5,427 nucleotides of DNA, taken from the NCBI GenBank assembly GCA_021162905.1, contig JAGGXT010000137.1, positions 1 to 5,427 of the forward strand, read 5' to 3'. The notes below the pieces were generated by a model. The model saw nothing but the letters and a program-made list of their open reading frames with translations. It was not told where the DNA came from and made no database searches. Source of the DNA: Candidatus Odinarchaeota archaeon. GTDB lineage: Archaea; Asgardarchaeota; JAGGXT01. Below, in pieces: positions 1 to 5,271 of the stretch. Each line of letters begins with the position of its first letter. The stretch's first letter is position 1. The position numbers and the translations under genes are program-made.

Positions 1-36
1 ATGTATGTCTATTGGACTTAATTCAAACCCAAAAAA

Positions 37-45
37 CTTAAATAC
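37..45 (+). promoter_or_regulatory. Archaeal TATA box for the winged-helix/membrane-protein operon
   Basis: CTTAAATAC preceded by an A-run (31-36) that could act as the purine-rich TFB recognition element. Its centre (about 41) predicts a transcript start near 66-68, roughly 20 bases before the GTG start at 87. This leaves room for the Shine-Dalgarno motif at 75-78. The rest of 1-86 shows no gene: the plus-strand frames close within the first 55 bases, so at most the last codons of an upstream gene could be present. Confidence 0.55.
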
Positions 46-74
46 ATCAAAATAAAATATAACTTCAGTAAAAT

Positions 75-78
75 GGAG
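75..78 (+). promoter_or_regulatory. Shine-Dalgarno motif that decides the GTG start at 87
   Basis: GGAG lies 8 bases before GTG at 87-89 but 17 bases before the in-frame ATG at 96-98. The spacing favours GTG as the start over the ATG three codons later. Confidence 0.55.
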
Positions 79-86
79 TAAGTTGT

Positions 87-650
87 GTGAATAACATGAG
101 TGATATCTCAAAACAAATAAAGAAACTTGAGGAAGAGCTTGAAAAGTTAAAGAAAAAGCTTCAAGAGATGAAGCTTCAAAGGGTTGATAGAAAGAGAGTA
201 GAAGAACCAATAAGAATTCCTGTAGTAAGTCCTGAGGAAGCTGTAGATGTAGAGGTCAGGTCACCCATTGAAAACGAAATATTAAGGGATGTTCGCTCCA
301 TTTTTCAACGAAGTATGCAAGAAGCCGCAAGCAGAATAGCCCCTCTTTCTAAACTTGTTGATGATTTAGATCCTGTTGAGGCATCTAAAACTTTAGCGGC
401 TTTAGCAAATGACATTAGACTTCTAATTTTGAAATTACTCTTTTATCAAGGTAGGTATTTTTCTGAACTTGAAGAAATTACTGGATTAAATCCTAGTCCC
501 TTAAATTTTCACTTAGCAAAATTAATGGAAGCAGGTCTAGTAGTTCAAGAAAGAGCACGAGGTAGGTACATAATTACAAGACCAGGGCAGGTCATAATTG
601 TGTTGATATCTTATTTATGGAAAAGGTTTAAGGAGGCACAACTAGGGTGA
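87..650 (+). CDS. Coiled-coil plus ArsR-like winged-helix transcriptional regulator
   Basis: Likely DNA-binding regulator of 187 residues. Residues 6-34 form a charged coiled coil with heptad-spaced hydrophobics (I11, L14, L18, L21, L25, M28). Residues 35-60 look like a proline-rich linker and 61-95 a second helical stretch. Residues 97-170 read as an ArsR-type winged helix: an ALANDIRLLILKLL first helix, SELEEITGL as the helix before recognition, NPSPLNFHLAKLMEAGLV as the recognition helix, then a wing with RARGRYIIT. No cysteine or histidine cluster of a metal sensor is visible (only H142), so metal sensing is unlikely. ArsR-fold proteins usually have about 100 residues, so the long N-terminal extension is extra and probably mediates oligomerisation or partner binding. 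The stop overlaps the next start (GTGA, 647-650), which argues that the two proteins act together. GTG was chosen because of the GGAG 8 bases upstream. The fold is well supported; ligand and targets are unknown. Confidence 0.85.
   Translation: MNNMSDISKQIKKLEEELEKLKKKLQEMKLQRVDRKRVEEPIRIPVVSPEEAVDVEVRSPIENEILRDVRSIFQRSMQEAASRIAPLSKLVDDLDPVEASKTLAALANDIRLLILKLLFYQGRYFSELEEITGLNPSPLNFHLAKLMEAGLVVQERARGRYIITRPGQVIIVLISYLWKRFKEAQLG
631..636 (+). promoter_or_regulatory. Internal Shine-Dalgarno motif for the membrane protein
   Basis: AGGAGG lies inside the end of the winged-helix gene, 10 bases before the GTG at 647. Together with the GTGA stop/start overlap it indicates translational coupling, and it supports the GTG start even though the next gene begins with a rare codon. 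Confidence 0.7.
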
Positions 651-2533
651 GGAAAAAATTCTCTTTCAAGTGGGAGTGGAGAAAGGAAAAAACTAGTCTC
701 TCGAGCGCTTTAGCTACGATAGGTGTTTTATTCCTCTTAGTATGGTTTATATCATTTACTAACATATTTAGCCTATACCGTTATTCATTTTGGTTTTTCA
801 TAGCGTCCCTTCTCTTTTTCTGCATTTCAGAGGTTACATCAAAGGATAGTGTAGCATCAAAACTTTTAAGTGTCACTTTCTTTGTAGCAGCCTATCTATT
901 CTTTTTTATAATACTTGGACACTTTAATCTTTTAAAGGGTCCTTATTGGGACTTTGCGTTTAACATCTTACTTTTCATTTTTATCACCTTCTCAGCAATT
1001 ATTTCCTTTGCATATCCATCACCAGTTCGCGCATCAATAATGGATAGAATAGGGTGTATTATGCTGGCCTTAACAATATTTATTGGCGCACTCTGGTATT
1101 TTACTAAAATAGAACTTAGTCTTCCTTTGATAGAAAACTTGATTGCACTTTTACATATGGAAAACTATCCTGATTACTTAATCTTTTTTGGATTAGTAGG
1201 CACCATGGGAGTAGGATTCCTTATCCGTAGCCTTAGATTTCATAAAGAGGGCATCTTTGCTGTGCTGGCAGAATTTTTCTCTTCTATGGCAAAGTTCCTA
1301 TTTGTATTTATATTATTCTTGATAGTAATGCCTTTCCTTATACCTAGTGCGTCAATCCTTGCATGGATTTATTTCAATGAATTAATTGTGCTCCTTATAG
1401 TTGTCGGGATAATTGCTATAGGCCTTAGCTCATTTAAAGTAGATGAGCTTGAGATCAAAGTAGGTCCTATTTCAAAGACTATTACTTCTCCTAAAGAGGA
1501 GTTGTCATTTGTATCAAAAACAGTATCAAATCTATCTTCCGAATTAAGGATATACAGATTACTAAAAGATTGTGAGTTGATTAATAGGAAGAATATAATG
1601 TTAACATTAACTAAAGATTCTTTGTTAATTCCACTGGTTGATAGTAATGGTGTACGAAAGGGGATGATTGCCTTTGGCAGTGGCCAATATTTCATTCACA
1701 CAATTATAAAGGATATAACATCTGAATTCCATGGTGATTTAATATTAATTGGAACAAATGATATATGGGAAGGTAATCCGTGTATGGGCATTATACAAGA
1801 AATTCACCCCTCAGCCATCGAACCAAGAGTTTTTGACAAAATAACTAGGACAATAAACCAGAGATTAGACGAACTAAGTAAGTGGCGTGTAAAAAAAGAA
1901 AAGCATAAGAGAATGGGTAGGACAAGGATAAAAATGCCCTTTATAGATATAGATGTGGATGAATTTTCTGATTATGCCGATATTAGGATCGGACCGCTGC
2001 ATGTGAGAAGTATCGGTGGAAGGTCATATGTCAAAATGGGACCATTTTTAGTTATAGATGATTCATCAAAGATGTTAACTGAAAGTAACTTGATTGGAAC
2101 AATAACAGATGAAAGTGGTGAAAAAACAAACTTTGCGATAAGAAATAGCAGTTTGCTCTTTAATAAAGGATCTCTTGACATATACATCTCAAAAGGCAGC
2201 ACAATCATTTACGATAAGAACATAAAGATCGTTTTCAAACCAAAGTCAATCTATATCAAAAGCGAACATTTTAAGCTAACATTACAAAAAGATCGATTGC
2301 TGACATTAAAAGGGGCAGATATAAAACTCCTAATCGATGCAACAAATGGAAGTATAATCTTAAAGCGATTAGGTGGAGAACGAAGAATATATAAAGATAT
2401 AACTGCTGCTAACAGACTTCTCATGATCATCGAAGAAATGTCAGTCGACTTAGCACGTGAGATACTAGAAAATAAAGCACTTGAGAGTTTAAGCAGATTT
2501 CTTGACGAACTAGATCAAACATTTGGCACATAA
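647..2533 (+). CDS. Eight-helix membrane protein with large cytosolic beta-rich C-terminal domain
   Basis: I do not recognise this 628-residue family. Hydrophobic segments lie near residues 19-39, 44-63, 71-92, 103-123, 133-153, 176-194, 212-235 and 240-261, so about eight membrane helices. An even number with a basic N-terminus (RKKFSFKWEWRKEK) predicts both ends in the cytoplasm. Residues 262-420 are a soluble alpha/beta region with motifs such as DSNGVRKGMIAFGSGQYF and HGDLILIGTNDIW. Residues 411-428 are very basic (KWRVKKEKHKRMGRTRIK). From about 429 to 580 short beta strands dominate, and residues 584-625 are an amphipathic helical tail. A short motif, hydrophobic-G-P-hydrophobic, recurs at residues 272-275 (VGPI), 448-451 (IGPL) and 464-467 (MGPF), each next to beta-strand-like sequence. 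The gene is fused by a GTGA overlap to the upstream winged-helix regulator, so a role as membrane sensor or anchor for that regulator is the simplest inference. No transporter, kinase or protease signature was seen. The hydrophobic half could equally be a transport channel. Confidence 0.85.
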   Translation: MRKKFSFKWEWRKEKTSLSSALATIGVLFLLVWFISFTNIFSLYRYSFWFFIASLLFFCISEVTSKDSVASKLLSVTFFVAAYLFFFIILGHFNLLKGPYWDFAFNILLFIFITFSAIISFAYPSPVRASIMDRIGCIMLALTIFIGALWYFTKIELSLPLIENLIALLHMENYPDYLIFFGLVGTMGVGFLIRSLRFHKEGIFAVLAEFFSSMAKFLFVFILFLIVMPFLIPSASILAWIYFNELIVLLIVVGIIAIGLSSFKVDELEIKVGPISKTITSPKEELSFVSKTVSNLSSELRIYRLLKDCELINRKNIMLTLTKDSLLIPLVDSNGVRKGMIAFGSGQYFIHTIIKDITSEFHGDLILIGTNDIWEGNPCMGIIQEIHPSAIEPRVFDKITRTINQRLDELSKWRVKKEKHKRMGRTRIKMPFIDIDVDEFSDYADIRIGPLHVRSIGGRSYVKMGPFLVIDDSSKMLTESNLIGTITDESGEKTNFAIRNSSLLFNKGSLDIYISKGSTIIYDKNIKIVFKPKSIYIKSEHFKLTLQKDRLLTLKGADIKLLIDATNGSIILKRLGGERRIYKDITAANRLLMIIEEMSVDLAREILENKALESLSRFLDELDQTFGT

Positions 2534-2546
2534 TTTGCAATTCAAC

Positions 2547-3035
2547 CTAAATCTCTTCGAGCATTTTATTTATTTTTTCTAGAGCATTTGATAGCTTATC
2601 CTTAAGAAATTTTAAGAGAATCAACTGATCACTCTTACTTAGTTTTTTTATAGCTTCAAGTCCAAAATCACTGATTAAAAAACTGATGGGTATTGGATGT
2701 CTAATGCCGCTTACGACCATGTCAACATAATGTTTCATAAGTTGCTTTTCTCGCTCTTCTAAATACCTTAACCCCTTTTCAGTCATACTATACTTATATC
2801 TTGTTAATCCTCCTTTACGATCTTCAATTTTTTTAACATAGCCGTGTTCTTCTAATTCGTTAAGAAGAGGGTATATTGTTGAATGTGACGGTTTCCAAGC
2901 ACCACCAGTAATTTCTTTAATTTTCTTCATCAGATCATAACCATGGCACTCACACTCTTTTAGTATTGAAAGAACTACGTATTCTATAATGCTTTTCTTC
3001 TTATCAAACGGAAGAAACTGAAAAATTCTCATCAT
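2547..3035 (-). CDS. PadR-family transcriptional regulator
   Basis: 162-residue winged-helix regulator. Residues 15-92 match the PadR DNA-binding domain: an IIEYVVLSILKE first helix, the hallmark HGYDLMKKI (31-39), WKPSHSTIYPLLNELEEHGYV (47-67) as the recognition helix region, and a wing with RKGGLTRYKYSMTEKG (73-88). The remainder (93-162) is helical, as in PadR proteins that dimerise through a C-terminal helix, ending in a heptad-like tail. PadR proteins are usually dimeric repressors that often act on a neighbouring or divergent gene and on themselves; the inducer here is unknown. Two ATG codons are adjacent (3033-3035 and 3030-3032). GAGG (3037-3040 on this strand) lies 1 base before the first and 4 before the second, so the true start may be the second. 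An in-frame stop immediately upstream excludes a longer form. The gene ends 13 bases from the convergent membrane-protein gene and is divergent from the 610-residue surface protein. Confidence 0.92.
   Translation of the reverse strand: MMRIFQFLPFDKKKSIIEYVVLSILKECECHGYDLMKKIKEITGGAWKPSHSTIYPLLNELEEHGYVKKIEDRKGGLTRYKYSMTEKGLRYLEEREKQLMKHYVDMVVSGIRHPIPISFLISDFGLEAIKKLSKSDQLILLKFLKDKLSNALEKINKMLEEI
2562..2580 (+). terminator. Poly-T terminator for the plus-strand operon, inside the 3' end of padR
   Basis: A T-rich run (broken only by A and one closing C) begins about 30 bases after the membrane-protein stop. Archaeal RNA polymerase terminates at such T tracts without needing a hairpin. It lies antisense to the last codons of the convergent padR gene, so the two transcripts would overlap at their 3' ends. 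No equally clear T tract was seen for padR itself just beyond its stop. Confidence 0.4.
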
Positions 3036-3052
3036 TCCTCACAAAAATTCTC

Positions 3053-3066
3053 TGTGCCATATCACA
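3053..3066. promoter_or_regulatory. Candidate operator upstream of padR (TGTG-N6-CACA)
   Basis: TGTGCCATATCACA is a dyad with perfect 4-base arms and a symmetric central AT. It lies 18 bases upstream of the padR start, where a repressor would block transcription initiation or elongation. PadR proteins commonly bind AT-rich dyads of similar size in their own promoters. The arms are short, so this could be chance. Confidence 0.25.
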
Positions 3067-3214
3067 AATAGATTCTTATTTTTTTGTTCTTATTTCTCAG
3101 GCTTATTAGATATTAATTTTTCTATGAAAACAGTCAATTTTTGTCTAAAGCTAATTTTATTCTTCTTATTTGTAGAGCTTACTTATAATTTTTAACTCTT
3201 ACTAGGAAAAAGTT

Positions 3215-3231
3215 TTTGACAGGGCGTCAAA
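3215..3231. promoter_or_regulatory. Candidate operator: perfect inverted repeat TTTGAC/GTCAAA
   Basis: TTTGAC and GTCAAA are separated by AGGGC. It sits just before the TATA-like stretch at 3241-3257 in the divergent region. The outer half-sites (TTTGA...TCAAA) are the same as in the palindrome at 3366-3383, with a central spacing one base shorter, so the two could bind the same protein. A hairpin role is less likely because no gene ends immediately upstream. Confidence 0.35.
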
Positions 3232-3249
3232 TTTAATAATTTTAAATCA

Positions 3250-3257
3250 TTTATATT
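3250..3257 (+). promoter_or_regulatory. TATA-like element within the intergenic region
   Basis: TTTATATT, with another AT box (TTTAAAT, 3241-3247) just upstream. A transcript start would be expected near 3270-3282. This would give either a short RNA over 3280-3318 or a leader of about 110 bases for the gene at 3387. That gene already has its own better-placed TATA box, so this would be a second promoter. AT-rich context makes chance matches likely. Confidence 0.25.
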
Positions 3258-3264
3258 TAGGGGT

Positions 3265-3339
3265 ATGGCAATTATTTTGTTCTGGGGCATACGCTACTTA
3301 TCGCTGTACCTCTTTTTTAAATCACCCATTCTCGGATGA
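3265..3339 (+). CDS. Possible 24-residue hydrophobic small ORF (uncertain)
   Basis: ATG at 3265 opens a 24-codon frame ending in TGA at 3337-3339. The peptide starts MAIILFWGIRYLSLYLFF and ends KSPILG, so it could form one membrane helix. AGGGG lies immediately before the ATG, too close for a normal ribosome site. AT boxes upstream could drive a leaderless or nearly leaderless message. The same bases also hold complementary ends (3260-3265 with 3307-3312, one G-U pair) followed by six T, so a short RNA is an alternative. A frame this short arises easily by chance; low confidence. Confidence 0.15.
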   Translation: MAIILFWGIRYLSLYLFFKSPILG

Positions 3340-3357
3340 CCCTTTCTTAATAGAAAC

Positions 3358-3364
3358 ATATAAA
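3358..3364 (+). promoter_or_regulatory. TATA box giving a leaderless transcript for the surface-protein gene
   Basis: ATATAAA with a purine-rich GAAA (3353-3356) just upstream as a BRE-like element. Its centre, 3361, is 26 bases before the ATG at 3387, the usual archaeal TATA-to-start distance, so transcription probably begins at or within a few bases of the start codon. This supports ATG 3387 over the in-frame ATG at 3399. Confidence 0.6.
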
Positions 3365-3365
3365 T

Positions 3366-3383
3366 TTTGATTGAGTAATCAAA
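3366..3383. promoter_or_regulatory. Perfect 7-base-arm palindrome between TATA box and start codon (candidate operator)
   Basis: TTTGATT-GAGT-AATCAAA has perfect 7-base arms and fills the gap between the TATA box and the inferred transcription start at about 3387. A dimeric repressor bound here would block recruitment of RNA polymerase, a standard archaeal mode of repression. Candidate binders in this window are the divergent PadR protein and the ArsR-like protein. It cannot act as an mRNA hairpin if the transcript is leaderless. Confidence 0.5.
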
Positions 3384-3386
3384 TAT

Positions 3387-5219
3387 ATGGGGATTGCCAT
3401 GCTTTTAGAAAGCTTAGTATTAGTGATCTTGTTATATATGATAAACTTTTGTTCATTAAGCAGATTTCTAAAAGGAGAAATAAACTTTAAGAAAATATTT
3501 CTTACTCCTTCCAGAGTTGTAGCTGCAATCATAGGAATTGTCCTATGGGCAATTCTATATTTTTCAACAATACCTCTATATTTATTCATCTTGATTATAA
3601 TAGTGGCGAGGATGGGTTTCATACTTCCTGCAGAAATTCTTTCTCTAGGTTTCAAACTAGAATGGACGTCCGAAGAACCAAGAAAATATAAATTAGTTCC
3701 TAAAAGTACGCGAGAGTCCAAAAAGCCATTATTTTTAGCAACGCTTTTAATAATTTCGATCTCTGCTGCGTCAGTAATATGGATTGGAATTGATAGACCA
3801 GTTGCCAACGCAGTTGCTTTTAACCAAACAATTAAAATCATTGAGAACGAGCCTTTTCTAAAAAATGAAATTCCAGCTGGCATGATGAGATTAGTAACAC
3901 CAGAGCTAGCAAGAAGTATTGCAGAGCAGCATCTTTCATCGTTTGGCAGTAACATGGAAGTAAAGGGAGTGCATATAAGTATAATAAACAACACTCTGGT
4001 TTGGGTTGTAGCAGTAGGATCTACTAACACATTTGCTGAAAATTACATCCAAGGTATCGTAGTTGTTAAAGCTAGTGATCCTCTTGCCGAACCTATATTG
4101 ATAAAGAAACAATTCAATATAGGTGAGGGTCTTTTCTTATTCAATGAAATTCATCTACATTCTTATGAGCGCAATCCTGTAGACTGTTATGGTACAGCTT
4201 ATATTACACAAACACCAGATGGCGACTGGGTATACATTGTAACTCGCTACTATGTTGGTCCAGATTTGATCGAGAGAGCAGATGGAATCATAATTTATAA
4301 CCCAGATGGTACAATAAAGGAAGAATACTCTATGAATGAAATTCCCGAGTGGGTTCCACAGCTTTATGATGAGGCTTGGTTAGAGGGGAAAATCAGCCAG
4401 TGGGGAAGCTTTAGGCGTGGAGATACATTTGACTTTTGGGCTAGAGGTTTCCTATGGATACAACCATCAAGAGATTTGGTTGAAATAAGTGAAGATTTGC
4501 GATATATTCAATCGCCAGACACAGGTCGAATGATTGGAATTGTTACCGTACATCCTGCGGCATCAGATCGTACTCTTGCAGGAGTGTTTGTTATTAATAC
4601 TAGTGGCATCTTTTATTACGACTATCGTAAGTTCAATTACATAAGTGGACGTAGTGCGATAGATTATGTGGAGGGAAGACTTGTTCAACCGGCTCAAGGG
4701 TTCTATTATGGAACTATGCCATTACTCTATGCAATTAAAGTCAACAATGAAACAAGGGTTGCTTGGTTTGTGCCAATTTATTGGGCACAATATAGTGAGG
4801 AGGAAGAACGTATAACTTTCATTAGATTTGCTGGTCTGGGTATCGTTGATGCTTTAGATCCGAGTTATATTGTTGTAAATACTAACATTCAAGGAAAAAA
4901 CGGACCGCAGGTAGTTAATGAAACAATCACATTATTCAAAAGCTTATTTGGTGTTGCACCTAAAGTAGAGAAAAAGACAGTTGACATCATTGCAAACGTT
5001 ACCAATATTTATCAGTACATATACAATGGTATGACACACATAGTTCTGGAACTTGACAACTCCACGTATCAATACATTGAAGGAACACCCGATAAATTAA
5101 CTCCTAATGAATGGTATGAACTCCTAGCAACCAAAATAGGCGATAGAATCCATGCTAAGATAGAGCAAACCGATGACGGAAAATGGATTATCGTAGAATT
5201 CGATAACTTAGAAATTTAA
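3387..5219 (+). CDS. Surface-exposed membrane protein with PepSY-like repeats and C-terminal barrel-like domain
   Basis: I cannot name this 610-residue family. Membrane helices lie near residues 4-20, 40-56, 58-79 and 109-129. The loops at 21-38 and 81-108 are rich in K/R, so the positive-inside rule places them in the cytoplasm and residues 130-610 outside the cell. All seven N-X-S/T sequons (N136, N191, N394, N444, N501, N527, N548) fall in that outer part, as expected for an archaeal glycoprotein. Residues 163-224 (helix with LARSIAEQHL, then TLVWVVAV, then GIVVVKASDP) and 412-484 (helix with AIDYVEGRL, then TRVAWFVPIY, then GLGIVDALDP) share a helix-strand-strand layout resembling PepSY domains. 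Between them is a tryptophan/aromatic-rich region (EWVPQLYDEAWLEG, SQWGSF, FLWIQPSRD). Residues 518-610 look like a small beta barrel, perhaps OB-like. Only one cysteine (C257) lies outside the membrane, so no disulfides within the chain. ATG 3387 is favoured by the TATA spacing; ATG 3399 is possible. Function unknown; envelope role inferred. Confidence 0.85.
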   Translation: MGIAMLLESLVLVILLYMINFCSLSRFLKGEINFKKIFLTPSRVVAAIIGIVLWAILYFSTIPLYLFILIIIVARMGFILPAEILSLGFKLEWTSEEPRKYKLVPKSTRESKKPLFLATLLIISISAASVIWIGIDRPVANAVAFNQTIKIIENEPFLKNEIPAGMMRLVTPELARSIAEQHLSSFGSNMEVKGVHISIINNTLVWVVAVGSTNTFAENYIQGIVVVKASDPLAEPILIKKQFNIGEGLFLFNEIHLHSYERNPVDCYGTAYITQTPDGDWVYIVTRYYVGPDLIERADGIIIYNPDGTIKEEYSMNEIPEWVPQLYDEAWLEGKISQWGSFRRGDTFDFWARGFLWIQPSRDLVEISEDLRYIQSPDTGRMIGIVTVHPAASDRTLAGVFVINTSGIFYYDYRKFNYISGRSAIDYVEGRLVQPAQGFYYGTMPLLYAIKVNNETRVAWFVPIYWAQYSEEEERITFIRFAGLGIVDALDPSYIVVNTNIQGKNGPQVVNETITLFKSLFGVAPKVEKKTVDIIANVTNIYQYIYNGMTHIVLELDNSTYQYIEGTPDKLTPNEWYELLATKIGDRIHAKIEQTDDGKWIIVEFDNLEI

Positions 5220-5249
5220 AAATACAGCAAGCTATATACTTACTTATAC

Positions 5250-5271
5250 TTATTTTATTTCAACTTTTTGA
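5250..5271 (+). terminator. T-rich terminator after the surface-protein gene
   Basis: A T-rich stretch (TTATTTTATTT, then CTTTTT after CAA) starts about 30 bases past the stop at 5217-5219. It is antisense to the last codons of the convergent partial gene, mirroring the arrangement at 2562-2580. No hairpin was needed or seen. Confidence 0.35.

Larger units (their letters stand above)
3036..3386. other. 351-base divergent intergenic region between padR and the surface-protein gene
   Basis: No conserved protein gene was found here. The region is AT-rich with poly-T stretches. It holds the padR leader, a dyad at 3053-3066, three copies of TTCTTATTT (3073-3081, 3087-3095, 3163-3171), a dyad at 3215-3231, TATA-like sequences at 3241-3257, a slightly GC-richer island (3260-3340) with a possible tiny ORF or small RNA, and the TATA box plus palindrome of the surface-protein gene (3358-3383). 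Its length and content suggest regulated divergent promoters. On the minus strand no single clear padR TATA box stands out; weak candidates lie at about 3107-3120 and 3072-3086. Confidence 0.6.

Noticed and set aside
1..86. Possible 3' end of an upstream plus-strand gene
   Set aside because: All three plus frames stop within about 55 bases and nothing distinguishes a coding frame, so no gene can be supported.
1369..1695. Minus-strand open frame of 108 codons inside the eight-helix membrane protein gene
   Set aside because: Fully antisense to a coherent gene, with no ribosome site or promoter and no recognisable motif.
1972..2208. Minus-strand open frame of 78 codons inside the membrane protein gene
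   Set aside because: Fully antisense, short, and explained by the AT-rich, strand-rich coding sequence on the other strand.
3260..3312. tRNA-like stretch with pairing ends
   Set aside because: Only 53 bases, no T-loop consensus or anticodon stem could be found, and the end pairing is six base pairs including a G-U; not a tRNA.
3347..4030. Minus-strand open frame of 227 codons overlapping the start of the surface-protein gene
   Set aside because: It is antisense to the membrane and early ectodomain part of a well-supported gene, has no Shine-Dalgarno motif, lacks recognisable domain motifs, and would also cover the promoter and palindrome of that gene.
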